A stretch of 64,000 nucleotides of DNA, taken from the NCBI GenBank assembly GCA_900541795.1, contig UQLC01000008.1, positions 1-64,000 of the forward strand. Direction: 5' to 3'. This DNA comes from an uncultured Collinsella sp. GTDB taxonomy: Bacteria; Actinomycetota; Coriobacteriia; Coriobacteriales; Coriobacteriaceae. This document shows, piece after piece, positions 51,351-60,715 of this stretch. The position numbers and the translations under genes are program-made. Within the stretch, counting starts at the first letter, position 1, and each line of letters starts with the position of its first letter. The notes beneath the pieces are model-generated. The model saw nothing but the letters and a program-made list of their open reading frames with translations. It did no database searches and had not been told where the DNA came from.

Positions 51351-51436
51351 CGGAAAAGTGTCGAAATCAGCCGTGTAAAAGTACGGAAAAGAGTCGAAAT
51401 AGGCACCTTAAAACTTCGGAAAAGTGTAGCTGGATG
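51351..51436. repeat. Three 33-bp tandem repeats
   Basis: Units starting CGGAAAAG(T/A)GT at 51351, 51384 and 51417 share GAAAT(C/A)(A/G) and a following AAAA block. No gene begins here. The rest of 51133-51497 holds only the leader of the hypothetical gene and this array. It is similar in plan to the 23-bp array at 44092. Confidence 0.65.
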
Positions 51437-51497
51437 ACAAAACAGCACTTAGAAGGCGGTGCTGGATGCGGGATTCCGCGGCCGCCTTCAGCCCTCG

Positions 51498-52496
51498 CTA
51501 CTCGTCGTCTCCGTCGTTGGGGTCGCCCTTGAGGGTGTTGATGTCCAGGTACTGGTTATCGTCCTCTTTTTGCTGGGTTTCCGACTCCGCTTGGGTGGGG
51601 CCGCGGAACAGCTGGAATCCCTCAAACGCAATGACGCCGAGCAGGGCAATGACAATGGCGATAAAGGCAACCTTGACTGCCTGCGGAAATTCCGAGAAAC
51701 GCAGCGCCTTTTCCTTGGCGTAATAATCGGCGAAGCGCTCTTCGCCCGTGCTTTTGGTATAAGCCGGTGCGGACGCGGCCTCCGGGTCATATTCCGGTGC
51801 GGGCGTGGCAGCGTACGGATCGTTGAGATAATCGCTCGATGCGGTGCCATAATCCTCGGTCTCGATGCGACCGTTGCCAGCATAGCCATCGGAATAATCG
51901 GAATATGCCGCACCGCCCTCATAGTCCGCGGCGCTCGTGTTGGCGGCAAAAAGCGGGTTAACTGGAACATCGAGCGCCGGCATGCCGGTAGAGGTCTCGT
52001 CCAGATCGGCTGCAGCCCAGGAATCATGGACAACCTGATGGGCAACGGGCTCATCGAGCCGTGTGACCGGAGGCTTGCGTGCCGCAGGAACGGGCAACTG
52101 CTGGGCGCTGTACATAACGGTGCTGTCGGCCGATTTGCCCTGCGTCGCTGCAGCGAGAAATGCCGCCGTCTCGGACGGGTCGCTTGCGGGGCGGGGAGCG
52201 GGTGTGGGCGCCGAAGTGGGTGCGGGCGTAGGCGCGGGCGTAGGCGCGGGCGTCGAAACGGGCGACTGCGCAGGAGTCAGCGCAGATGCGGGCTTAGGCG
52301 CAAGTGCGGGATTGGGGTTTGACGGGCGAGCCCCGCCGCCCATGAGTTCGTCGGCGGTCCACGGGCGATCATCCATCACGTCGTCAAGGCTCAGCGAAAA
52401 CAGGTCGTCTTCACCCTCATCGAACATGCGGTGCACATGTCCACCAATTGCCGGAATCAATCCGCGACCGGTGCATGATGCCTTGCTCAACGCCAT
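51498..52496 (-). CDS. Single-pass membrane protein with Pro/Ala linker
   Basis: A 332-residue protein of unknown function. A short N-terminal acidic part (DDLFSLSLDDVMDD) is followed by a Pro/Ala-rich low-complexity linker (APTPAPTPAPTSAPTPAP-like, about 75-110). Next come a Tyr/Ser/Asp-rich region and one transmembrane helix near the C-terminus (VAFIAIVIALLGVIAFEGF, about 280-300), then an acidic tail. With no signal peptide, the long N-terminal part should be cytosolic. Start ATG 52496 behind AAAGGA. Confidence 0.7.
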   Translation of the reverse strand: MALSKASCTGRGLIPAIGGHVHRMFDEGEDDLFSLSLDDVMDDRPWTADELMGGGARPSNPNPALAPKPASALTPAQSPVSTPAPTPAPTPAPTSAPTPAPRPASDPSETAAFLAAATQGKSADSTVMYSAQQLPVPAARKPPVTRLDEPVAHQVVHDSWAAADLDETSTGMPALDVPVNPLFAANTSAADYEGGAAYSDYSDGYAGNGRIETEDYGTASSDYLNDPYAATPAPEYDPEAASAPAYTKSTGEERFADYYAKEKALRFSEFPQAVKVAFIAIVIALLGVIAFEGFQLFRGPTQAESETQQKEDDNQYLDINTLKGDPNDGDDE

Positions 52497-52618
52497 TCTG
52501 TTCCATCCTTTCGAAATACTAATGACATCGATTATATGGAACTTCCCAAGCGGCTCGGTCTTGGATTCGTGCTTTCCAGAACTCGCGCCCAAAAGGGGAG
52601 GGCAATCCAGGCGAGTGC

Positions 52619-53272
52619 CTACTTGTTGCCGGCCGCCGCCTTGGCCTCATTGAGGTAGCTATAGAAGCTGTACTTGGAGATGCCAAAGAACTCGCAGGCG
52701 CGCTCGCTCGACTTGGAAATGAGGAAGGCACCGCGACGGTCGAGGTAGCCAATGGCACGAATGCGCTCGTCTTTGGTCATGAGTGCCGCGGGCTTGCCCA
52801 CAAACTGCTCGCACTCGTGCAGCAGGTCCTCGAGCAGGTCGCCGATGTTCTTGGTAATGGGCTCGGGCTCGGTATAGCCCGTGCCGCCGGTGCCGGTGAA
52901 AGCGTCGAGCGAGCGCTCAAAAGCCTTCATAAGCGTAATGTCAAAGTTGATGCCCAAAATGCCGACGGGCTTGCCTTCGTCGTTGCGGATAAAGATGGTC
53001 GAGGACTTGAGCAGCTTGCCATCGGTGGTTTTAGTGAGGTACGGCTCGCGGTCGTGTACGTCGGTGCTGCCCTCGTGCATGGACTCAAACACGATATGGC
53101 TGGGGCCGTCACCCAGTTTACGCCCGCTGACGTGGCCGTTTTCGATCACTACGATGGAGTGGTCCACGTCTTCGGTTTCCAGATCGTGGACGACGACTTC
53201 GCAGTTGGGGCCAAATTGGAGCGCCAGACCGTGTGCAAGGCGCTTATAAAACTCAATCTGTGACGGGGTCAT
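52619..53272 (-). CDS. YheO-type (PAS plus HTH) transcriptional regulator 2
   Basis: A 217-residue paralogue of the regulator at 30127. PAS part: LQFGPNCEVVVHDLETED, NGHVSGRKLGDGP, TIFIRNDEGKPVGILGINFD. HTH part at the C-terminus: RRGAFLISKSSERACEFFG, SKYSFYSYLNEAK. Start ATG 53272 behind AGGAAGG. It is divergent from dpaL, with two identical-armed palindromes in between, so it is the likely regulator of the second half of the purine cluster. Confidence 0.85.
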   Translation of the reverse strand: MTPSQIEFYKRLAHGLALQFGPNCEVVVHDLETEDVDHSIVVIENGHVSGRKLGDGPSHIVFESMHEGSTDVHDREPYLTKTTDGKLLKSSTIFIRNDEGKPVGILGINFDITLMKAFERSLDAFTGTGGTGYTEPEPITKNIGDLLEDLLHECEQFVGKPAALMTKDERIRAIGYLDRRGAFLISKSSERACEFFGISKYSFYSYLNEAKAAAGNK

Positions 53273-53391
53273 GGGTGCCTTCCTAAAAATTAGTTTAGGC
53301 TCACTGTGCCATAAACCACACTTGACCGCAAACAAATCCATCAACAAGGCAATTCATGACCGTTCGTCGGCGAAAAGGTACCGATTGCGGC

Positions 53392-53457
53392 AACAAATAA
53401 TTTGTTAGGTTTGCCAATCAAAAAGTGTGATAGAACATTACTAACAAACTTTTTGTT
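53392..53457. promoter_or_regulatory. Twin operator candidates between YheO-type regulator 2 and dpaL
   Basis: AACAAA-TAA-TTTGTT (53392-53406) and AACAAA-CTT-TTTGTT (53443-53457) have identical 6-bp arms, 3-bp centres and are 51 bp apart, about five helical turns. They sit in the 277-bp divergent gap. A half-matching site (AACAAAAAATTATT) lies near 31005 before the permease operon. Confidence 0.65.
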
Positions 53458-53549
53458 TGGCATCCACATAAAAGTTCAGTCGCATGAATGGGAATGGGCT
53501 GAAACGCGTATGCGGGGGCCGGCAAGAGAGGACTTAAGGAGTTCACCGT

Positions 53550-54764
53550 ATGGCCGATAAGATCCAGTGGGCGGGCAACACGATGCCCAAGAGCGATGAC
53601 AAGCACTTGGGAATCATGAGCCTCGACCACGTGAAGAAGGCCCGCGCCTTCCACCAGTCGTTCCCTCAATATACCGTCACCCCGCTTGCCCGTCTGGACG
53701 GTCAGGCTGCGCGCCTGGGCCTGTCCAACCTGTGCGTTAAGGACGAGAGCTATCGCTTTGGCCTCAACGCCTTTAAGGTCCTGGGCGGCTCGTTTGCCAT
53801 GGCCAACTACATTGCCGATGAGACCGGCAAGGACGTTGCCGACTGCACCTTCGATTACCTGACCTCCGATCAGCTTGCCAAGGACTTTGGCCAGGCCACC
53901 TTCTTTACCGCCACCGACGGCAACCATGGCCGCGGCGTGGCATGGGCTGCCAACAAGCTGGGCCAGAAGGCCGTCGTGCACATGCCCAAGGGTTCCACCA
54001 AGCCCCGCTTCGATAACATCGCCGCCGAGGGCGCCACGGTGACCATCGAAGAGGTCAACTACGACGAGTGCGTGCGCATGGCCGCCGCCGAGGCCGACGC
54101 CTGCGAGCGCGGCGTCATCGTTCAGGACACCGCCTGGGAGGGCTACGAGAAGATCCCGTCCTGGATTATGGAGGGCTACGGCACCATGGCTTCCGAGGTT
54201 GCCGAGCAGCTGCGCGAGATGGCCATTAACCGCCCGACGCACGTCTTTGTCCAGGCTGGCGTGGGCTCGCTGGCCGGCGCCGTGGTGGGCTACTTCACCA
54301 ACCTGTATCCCGATAACCCGCCCACCTTCGTCGTGGTTGAGTGCGCGCCTGCCGCCTGCCTGTACAAGGGCGCTGCCGCTGGCGACGGCGATCCGCGCAT
54401 CGTGGACGGTGACATGCCCTCCATCATGGCCGGTCTGTGCTGCGGCGAGCCCAACATTCTGGGCTGGGATATCCTGCGCAACCACGCCACCGCCTTCGTG
54501 TCCTGTCCCGACTGGGTCACCGCTCGCGGCATGCGCACCCTGGGCGCTCCCGAGAAGGGCGACCCGCGCGTCATCTCCGGCGAGTCCGGCGCGGTGACCA
54601 CCGGCCTGGTCGAGACTCTCATGCTCGATCCCGAGTACGCCGAGCTCAAGGAACTCATCGGCCTGGACAAGACGAGTTCCGTGCTCTGCTTCTCCACCGA
54701 GGGCGATACGGATCCCGACCAGTATCGCCGCATTGTTTGGGAAGGCGAATATCCCACTTGCTAA
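53550..54764 (+). CDS. dpaL: Diaminopropionate ammonia-lyase
   Basis: This PLP enzyme (YgeX in E. coli) splits 2,3-diaminopropionate into pyruvate and two ammonia. The 404-residue product has the Schiff-base lysine in YRFGLNAFKVLGG (Lys76), the substrate loop TATDGNHGRGVAWAA (about 120-134) and the glycine loop QAGVGSLAGAVVGY. It is first in an operon with ygeY, ygeW, mocA and hydA. The start follows AAGGAGTTC. Confidence 0.92.
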   Translation: MADKIQWAGNTMPKSDDKHLGIMSLDHVKKARAFHQSFPQYTVTPLARLDGQAARLGLSNLCVKDESYRFGLNAFKVLGGSFAMANYIADETGKDVADCTFDYLTSDQLAKDFGQATFFTATDGNHGRGVAWAANKLGQKAVVHMPKGSTKPRFDNIAAEGATVTIEEVNYDECVRMAAAEADACERGVIVQDTAWEGYEKIPSWIMEGYGTMASEVAEQLREMAINRPTHVFVQAGVGSLAGAVVGYFTNLYPDNPPTFVVVECAPAACLYKGAAAGDGDPRIVDGDMPSIMAGLCCGEPNILGWDILRNHATAFVSCPDWVTARGMRTLGAPEKGDPRVISGESGAVTTGLVETLMLDPEYAELKELIGLDKTSSVLCFSTEGDTDPDQYRRIVWEGEYPTC

Positions 54765-54838
54765 TCGTTGGGGCGGAGTAAATAGGTATCGCTCCGCCAC
54801 CTCACAGGTAGATTCCTTCGTTTGAAAGGTTATGAACA

Positions 54839-56224
54839 ATGGCTAAAGAACTCGATTTCGACGCAATCAAGGCTGCTGCTGAGTCCCACCGTGCTGATAT
54901 GACGCGTTTTCTTCGCGCAATGATTAGCCATCCCTCTGAGTCCTGCGAGGAGGGTGAGGTTGTTGCCTGCATCAAGGCCGAGATGGAGAACCTTGGCTAT
55001 GACGAGGTCAAGGTCGACGGCCTGGGCAACGTCATGGGCTTTATGGGCGAGGGCGACAAGATCATCGCCATCGACTCCCACATCGACACCGTCGGCATCG
55101 GCAACATCGAGAACTGGGACGCCGATCCTTATGAGGGCTACGAGACCGACGAGATCATCTACGGCCGCGGCGGCTCCGACCAGGAGGGCGGCATGGCTTC
55201 TGCTACCTATGCTGCCAAGATGATGAAGGACATGGGCCTCATCCCCGAGGGCTACAAGATCATGGTCGTCGGCACCGTCCAGGAAGAGGACTGCGACGGC
55301 ATGTGCTGGCAGTACATCTACAACAAGGACGGCATTAAGCCCGAGTTCGTCATTTCCACCGAGCCCACCGACGGCGGCATCTATCGCGGTCACCGCGGCC
55401 GCATGGAGATCCGCGTCGACGTTCACGGCACCTCCTGCCACGGCTCTGCTCCCGACCGCGGCGACAACGCCATCTACAAGATGGCCGACATCATCGCCGA
55501 CGTCCGCGCCCTCAACAACAACGGCTGCGACGAGTCGACCGACATCAAGGGCCTCGTCAAGATGCTCGACCCCAAATACAACCCCGAGCACTACGAGGAT
55601 GCCCGCTTCCTGGGCCGCGGCACCTGCACCGTCAGCCAGATCTTCTACACCAGCCCCAGTCGCTGCGCCGTGGCCGATTCCTGCGCCATCTCCATCGACC
55701 GTCGCATGACCGCCGGCGAGACCTGGGAGTCCTGCCTGGACGAGATCCGCAACCTGCCGGCCGCCAAGAAGTACGGCGACGACGTGAAGGTCTCCATGTA
55801 CATGTACGACCGTCCGTCCTGGACCGGCGAGGTCTACGAGACCGAGGCTTACTTCCCCACGTGGATCAACAAGGAGACCGCTCCGCACGTCAAGGCTCTC
55901 GTCGACGCCCACAAGGCCATGTTCGGTGACGAGCGCATCGGCTGCGAGCCCAGCATGGACAAGCGCACCGGTCGCCCGCTGTGCGACAAGTGGACCTTCT
56001 CCACGAACTGCGTCTCCATCCAGGGCCGCTACGGCATCCCCTGCGTGGGCTTTGGCCCGGGTGCCGAGTCTCAGGCTCACGCTCCCAACGAGGTCACCTA
56101 CAAGGACGACCTGGTCACCGCTGCCGCCATGTACGTGGCTGCTCTGAACCTCTACGATCCGAGCCAGGCCGATGGCGACGCCACCGTGTTCCGCGCCGGT
56201 CTGACCAACAACAAGATCGATTAG
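54839..56224 (+). CDS. ygeY: YgeY family M20-type hydrolase
   Basis: A 461-residue zinc hydrolase of the M20/ArgE/DapE superfamily. Metal ligands are visible in IDSHIDTVG (His81, Asp83), [10 protein letters not shown] (Asp114) and VQEEDCDG (Glu149, 150), with a late His in QAHAPNE. It matches the YgeY family that travels with Se-dependent hydroxylases. The natural substrate is probably an N-carbamoyl or N-acyl intermediate of purine breakdown; that is inference. Confidence 0.87.
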   Translation: MAKELDFDAIKAAAESHRADMTRFLRAMISHPSESCEEGEVVACIKAEMENLGYDEVKVDGLGNVMGFMGEGDKIIAIDSHIDTVGIGNIENWDADPYEGYETDEIIYGRGGSDQEGGMASATYAAKMMKDMGLIPEGYKIMVVGTVQEEDCDGMCWQYIYNKDGIKPEFVISTEPTDGGIYRGHRGRMEIRVDVHGTSCHGSAPDRGDNAIYKMADIIADVRALNNNGCDESTDIKGLVKMLDPKYNPEHYEDARFLGRGTCTVSQIFYTSPSRCAVADSCAISIDRRMTAGETWESCLDEIRNLPAAKKYGDDVKVSMYMYDRPSWTGEVYETEAYFPTWINKETAPHVKALVDAHKAMFGDERIGCEPSMDKRTGRPLCDKWTFSTNCVSIQGRYGIPCVGFGPGAESQAHAPNEVTYKDDLVTAAAMYVAALNLYDPSQADGDATVFRAGLTNNKID

Positions 56225-56246
56225 TCCCATTCCTCGATTTTGTTGA

Positions 56247-56273
56247 GCCGGGGGCCGCTCGTGTCCCCGGCAC
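56247..56273 (+). promoter_or_regulatory. GC-rich stem-loop between ygeY and ygeW
   Basis: GCCGGGG pairs with CCCCGGC around GCCGCTCGTGT-type loop, with no T run. The 200-bp gap is otherwise featureless. It could attenuate or process the mRNA. Confidence 0.4.
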
Positions 56274-56424
56274 CCCCTGTTGACTTGGGGCCCGCGGTCG
56301 TTATCTCCCATGCTTCCTCAACGGTGGCGGGTCCTCGTCATGGTGCTCTGCATGTTCTGCCACACGCGCATGCCGGAGCACATCTACTCATTGCGATCGT
56401 TTCATCTTTAGAAAGGACATTTCC

Positions 56425-57627
56425 ATGGACGCTAAGTTTACCGAGCTCGTCGAGCAGCTGAACGGCCTCGATTTTAAGGGTATGTACGGTAGCGACTTCC
56501 TGCACACTTGGGACAAGACCACCGATGAGCTCAAGGCGCTCTACATCGTCGCCGACGCCCTGCGCGAGCTGCGTGAGAACAACGTTTCGTCCAAGATCTT
56601 CGACTCGGGCCTGGCAGTCTCCCTGTTCCGCGACAACTCCACCCGTACGCGCTTCTCTTTCTCTAAGGCCGCCAACCTGCTCGGCCTTGAGCTGCAGGAC
56701 CTGGACGAGAAGAAGTCCCAGATCGCCCACGGCGAGACCGTCCGCGAGACCGCTACCATGATCTCCTTCATGGCCGACGTCATCGGCATCCGCGATGACA
56801 TGTACATCGGCAAGGGCGACGCCTACATGGCCGAGGTCTCTGAGTCCGTGCAGCAGGCCTACGAGGACGGCGTTCTGGATCACCGTCCCACGCTCATCTC
56901 CCTGCAGTCCGATTCCGACCACCCCACGCAGTCCTCTGCCGACATGCTCTACCTCATCAACGAGTTTGGCGGCCTCGAGAACCTCAAGGGCAAGAAGGTT
57001 GCCGTCACCTGGGCCTATTCGCCCTCTTACGGCAAGCCGCTGTCCTGCCCGCAGTCGCTGATCAGCCTGCTGCCCCGCTTTGGCATGGACGTCACCCTGG
57101 CTCACCCCGAGGGCTATGACCTCATGCCCGAGGTCGTCGAGCGCGCCAAGGGCTACGCCGCCGAGTCCGGCACCACCTTTAAGCAGGTCAACACCATGGC
57201 CGAGGCCTTCGAGGGCGCCGACATCGTGATCCCCAAGAGCTGGGCTCCGTTTGCCGCCATGGAGAAGCGCACCAACCTGTACGCCGAGGGCGACGACGCC
57301 GGCATCGCAGCGCTCGAGAAGGAGCTGCTCGCCCAGAACGCCACCCATCAGGACTGGTGCTCCACGACCGAGCTCATGGAGAAGACTGCCAACGGCCAAG
57401 ACACCATCTTTATGCACCCGCTGCCCGCCGACATCTCCGGTGTTTCCTGTGAGCACGGCGAGGTTAACGCCGACGTCTTCGACATGCACCGCGTGGGCAT
57501 GTACAAGGAGGCCAGCTACAAGCCGTACGCCATCGCTGCCATGATGTTCCTGCAGAAGGTTGCCGATCCCGTCGCTACCCTCAAGGCCCTCGACGAGCGC
57601 AACACCGCCCGTTGGCTCCAGGCCTAA
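56425..57627 (+). CDS. ygeW: YgeW knotted carbamoyltransferase
   Basis: A 400-residue member of the ATCase/OTCase superfamily. The carbamoyl-phosphate motif is STRTRF (72-77) within FRDNSTRTRFSFS, and the second is HPLPADISG (about 332-340). The family has a knotted fold and no proven classical substrate; in the purine cluster it is thought to release carbamoyl phosphate from a ureido or oxamate-type intermediate. No carbamate kinase gene is in the window. Start behind AGAAAGGAC. Confidence 0.88.
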   Translation: MDAKFTELVEQLNGLDFKGMYGSDFLHTWDKTTDELKALYIVADALRELRENNVSSKIFDSGLAVSLFRDNSTRTRFSFSKAANLLGLELQDLDEKKSQIAHGETVRETATMISFMADVIGIRDDMYIGKGDAYMAEVSESVQQAYEDGVLDHRPTLISLQSDSDHPTQSSADMLYLINEFGGLENLKGKKVAVTWAYSPSYGKPLSCPQSLISLLPRFGMDVTLAHPEGYDLMPEVVERAKGYAAESGTTFKQVNTMAEAFEGADIVIPKSWAPFAAMEKRTNLYAEGDDAGIAALEKELLAQNATHQDWCSTTELMEKTANGQDTIFMHPLPADISGVSCEHGEVNADVFDMHRVGMYKEASYKPYAIAAMMFLQKVADPVATLKALDERNTARWLQA

Positions 57628-57777
57628 AGCCGGGCTGAGGTAAGCCATGTAAAGGGGGCGCTCTGCCAACTGGCGGGGTGCCCCTATTTTGCATCGCGGG
57701 CGTGCGGGATAAGCGCTTTCGATGTGGATGCCCGCGGCGCGAGTTATGGGTACGATGGTTTCAGGGGAGGTATCACC

Positions 57778-58392
57778 ATGAAACTTGGATGCGTCATTAT
57801 GGCTTCGGGCGAGGGCAAGCGGTTTGGCTCCAACAAGATGCTCGCCGATATCTATGGCGAGCCGCTGATTGCCCGGACCATCGATTCGGTTCCCCGGGGC
57901 TTTGACGTTGTGGTTTCGACGCGTTGGCCCGAGGTCGCCCAGATTTGCGAGGACAAGCATTGCCCGTGCGTGCTGCACGATGGCGAGCTGCGCAGCGAAA
58001 GCGTCCGTGCGGGCCTTTCGTGGGGAGTCGAACGCAACTGGAAAGGTTGCCTCTTTTTACCGGGCGACCAGCCGCTCGTGAGTTCGGATTCTTTTGAGGC
58101 TATGGTTCGTGCATTTGACGAGCGTGGCCGCAAACATCCGGTGCGTCTTGCGTGTAACGGTGAGCCTTCGAGCCCGGTGCTCTTTCCGGCGGAACTGTTC
58201 GATGCACTTATGTGTCTTGAGGGCAAGGACGGCGGGGGCTCGATTCTCAAAGGTCGCACCGACGTGGTGCTGGTCGAGGCGCGTGCCTACGAGCTGTGGG
58301 ACGTCGATACCGTCAAGGGACAGCGACGCATAACGGAGCATATTGCCGCCTGCTCGTATTTTGATCGCGTGGCCAACTGTATTAATCAATAA
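57778..58392 (+). CDS. ygfJ: MocA/YgfJ family molybdenum cofactor cytidylyltransferase
   Basis: The enzyme adds CMP to molybdopterin to make the MCD cofactor needed by xanthine-dehydrogenase-type enzymes. The 204-residue product has the nucleotidyltransferase loop MASGEGKRFGSNK (8-20), LPGDQPLVSS and EPSSPVLFP. Start ATG 57778 follows GGGGAGG. It is 8 bp before hydA and serves the Mo enzyme encoded at 37734. Confidence 0.86.
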   Translation: MKLGCVIMASGEGKRFGSNKMLADIYGEPLIARTIDSVPRGFDVVVSTRWPEVAQICEDKHCPCVLHDGELRSESVRAGLSWGVERNWKGCLFLPGDQPLVSSDSFEAMVRAFDERGRKHPVRLACNGEPSSPVLFPAELFDALMCLEGKDGGGSILKGRTDVVLVEARAYELWDVDTVKGQRRITEHIAACSYFDRVANCINQ

Positions 58393-58400
58393 GGAGCAAC

Positions 58401-59768
58401 ATGATCATCATCAAAAACGGCGCGCTCGTGACGCCCCAGGGGCTTCGCCGCGCCGATCTTGCCATGGAGGGCGACAAGATTGTGCGGATTGCCGCGGCGA
58501 TTGAGCCGGCCGAGGGCGATACCGTCGAGGATGCCGTGGGCTGTTGGGTGTTCCCCGGCTTTATCGACGGCCACACGCACATGCAGTGCTGGACTGGCAT
58601 GGATTGGACAGCCGATAGCTTTGAAACCGGCACGCGTGCGGCTGCCTGCGGCGGTACGACGACCATCGTGGACTACGCGACGGCCGATCGCGGCGTGACC
58701 ATGCCCGACGCCCTTGCCGAGTGGCATCGCCGTGCCGACGGAACCTGCACGGCCAACTACGCCTTTCATATGGCACTCGCCGAGTGGAATGAGCGCAACC
58801 GCGCCGATCTCGCGGCTATGCGCGAGGCGGGCGTATCGTCGTTTAAGACCTACTTTGCCTACGACCACCTGCGCTTGGACGATGCCGAGACACTCGAGGT
58901 GCTGGAGGAGCTCAAGCACCTGGGCGGTATCCTGTGCGTGCATTGCGAGAACGGCACGCTGGTGAATGAACTTCAGAATCGCGTGTACGAGCAGGGGATT
59001 CATGGACCCGAGGGGCATGCGCTCAGCCGTCCGGACGTGTGTGAGGCCGAGGCCGTGAGCCGCCTGCTGTATCTGGCGCACTTGGCCGGGGACGCTCCGG
59101 TCAACGTGGTGCACCTTTCGACCAAGCTGGGGCTCGAGGCCATTCGCGCTGCCAAAGCGCGCGGGCAGAAGAATATCTATGTCGAGACCTGCCCCCAGTA
59201 TCTGATGCTTGACGACACCTGCTATCTGGAGCAGGGCGAGGACGGCTTTGCGGGCGCCAAGTACGTGATGAGCCCGCCGCTGCGCCATGCCGGTGACCGT
59301 GCGGCACTGCGCGAGGCGCTTGTGGCCGGCGAGATCGATACGATTGCGACCGATCATTGCAGCTTTAACCTGCACGGGCAAAAGGACCGCGGGCGCGACG
59401 ATTTCCGCGCGATTCCCAACGGCGGGCCCGGCGTGGAGCATCGTCCCGTCGCGATTGCCACGAGCTTTGAGGGACAGCTGGGACCCGAGGACCTCTGCCG
59501 CTTGATGAGCGAGAACCCGGCGCGCGTCTTTGGCATGTATCCGCGCAAGGGCTGTCTTGCCGAGGGCTCCGATGCCGACGTGTGCGTGTGGGATCCCCAG
59601 GCACGCTGGACCATTAGCGCGGCGACGCAGCATCAGGCCGTGGACTACACGCCGCTCGAGGGCTTTGAGGCGCATGGCCGCGCCAAGGCCGTGTTTGTGA
59701 ACGGTGTGCTGGCGGCGCGCGATGGCGAGCCCACCGGAGCCCAACCCGGCCGCTACGTGCCCCGCTAA
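58401..59768 (+). CDS. hydA: Dihydropyrimidinase/hydantoinase family hydrolase
   Basis: A 455-residue cyclic amidase with a binuclear metal centre: GFIDGHTHMQ (His58, His60), the lysine expected to be carboxylated in VSSFKTYFAY (Lys149), HCENG and the Asp in IATDHCSF (about 317). HyuA of E. coli, in the same cluster, is D-phenylhydantoinase-like. In this setting it probably opens a hydantoin or ureide ring from purine breakdown. Confidence 0.88.
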   Translation: MIIIKNGALVTPQGLRRADLAMEGDKIVRIAAAIEPAEGDTVEDAVGCWVFPGFIDGHTHMQCWTGMDWTADSFETGTRAAACGGTTTIVDYATADRGVTMPDALAEWHRRADGTCTANYAFHMALAEWNERNRADLAAMREAGVSSFKTYFAYDHLRLDDAETLEVLEELKHLGGILCVHCENGTLVNELQNRVYEQGIHGPEGHALSRPDVCEAEAVSRLLYLAHLAGDAPVNVVHLSTKLGLEAIRAAKARGQKNIYVETCPQYLMLDDTCYLEQGEDGFAGAKYVMSPPLRHAGDRAALREALVAGEIDTIATDHCSFNLHGQKDRGRDDFRAIPNGGPGVEHRPVAIATSFEGQLGPEDLCRLMSENPARVFGMYPRKGCLAEGSDADVCVWDPQARWTISAATQHQAVDYTPLEGFEAHGRAKAVFVNGVLAARDGEPTGAQPGRYVPR

Positions 59769-59794
59769 CAGGGGGAGTGCCGGACCCCCCTCCG

Positions 59795-59863
59795 CAGTTG
59801 CGATGAAATACGGACTGTTTGCGGCCGTCATACGGCCAAACAGTCCGTATTTCACCGCAACTG
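59795..59863. terminator. Long palindrome between hydA and yqeC
   Basis: CAGTTGCGATGAAATA... and ...TATTTCACCGCAACTG form a stem of about 26 bp with one mismatch plus an inner GGCCGT/ACGGCC hairpin. It lies between two convergent genes and may stop both. A related palindrome is at 62581-62647. Confidence 0.7.
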
Positions 59864-59878
59864 ACGAGATGGGGCCGG

Positions 59879-60613
59879 CTATTTGAGGCTGCTGGCGACG
59901 ACGGGGCGGTCGAGAGCTGCCTCGAAGCGGTCGGCTATCGTTGAGTCGGCAAGTGTGTCGGCTTGGTTGAGCATGATGCGGGCATTGTTGAGGTTCAGCA
60001 TCTGCAGCTCGGCATTGAGCACCATGGCGACGCGCTCTGGGGTGGCAGTGTCGGTGGGCTCGCAGCCGCAACGCTCGCAAAAGAGCTCGGGGCGGTGGAC
60101 AACCTCGGCGACGGGTTTGCCCAGTCCCGAGGCGCCGACGACCCAGACAACGTTTGCCGTGGCGGCGGGAATTACCGGCTCCCAGGCGGCATGCGCCTTG
60201 AGCGGGAGTCGCTTGCTACCGTCTGCCTCGGCCAACACATAGTCAAAGCGCTGTGCCAGCTCGCCGAGTGGCTCGGCGGGGGCGGAGAGCTTGCCTGTCT
60301 CCGGGTCCAAGATGCCTGCCTGGCAGATGCCTCCGCGTGCAAGCCCCACGCAGGCCTCGCAGGTGCAGCCTGGGGCGTGTGGGGCACCTGGCTTCCAAGG
60401 CGCGGCGTCCAGGCGACGATTCGACCCGTCCCATGGCACGCCGGCAACGGGAAGCATATGCGTGGTGGTGCAGAGGAGCACGCGGCCGCCAGCGCGCATG
60501 AGCTCAAGACCCAGCGTTTTGAGCAACGTCGACTTGCCGCCGCTGCCGATAATCGCGGTAATGCCCGGCTCGATCCTGAGCGCCGAGGCAAGATTGCCGC
60601 TAACCGTTTCCAT
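59879..60613 (-). CDS. yqeC: Selenium-dependent hydroxylase accessory protein YqeC
   Basis: The 244-residue product has an N-terminal P-loop IIGSGGKSTLL (21-31), CTTTHML and AEADGSKRLPLKAH, as in the YqeC family that matures Mo-Se hydroxylases. Two Cys pairs (CTCEAC and CERCGC) may bind metal. It is on the minus strand, divergent from yqeB. The exact reaction in the family is not established. Confidence 0.85.
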   Translation of the reverse strand: METVSGNLASALRIEPGITAIIGSGGKSTLLKTLGLELMRAGGRVLLCTTTHMLPVAGVPWDGSNRRLDAAPWKPGAPHAPGCTCEACVGLARGGICQAGILDPETGKLSAPAEPLGELAQRFDYVLAEADGSKRLPLKAHAAWEPVIPAATANVVWVVGASGLGKPVAEVVHRPELFCERCGCEPTDTATPERVAMVLNAELQMLNLNNARIMLNQADTLADSTIADRFEAALDRPVVASSLK

Positions 60614-60715
60614 CTGTTCACCGCCGTATAATACTGTGATAATAAATAATCATCAGAGTAGCGGTCGAACCGCTTTTGCTCTGCTCAAACCGTAGCACAG
60701 GGAGGTGCCCCGGGA

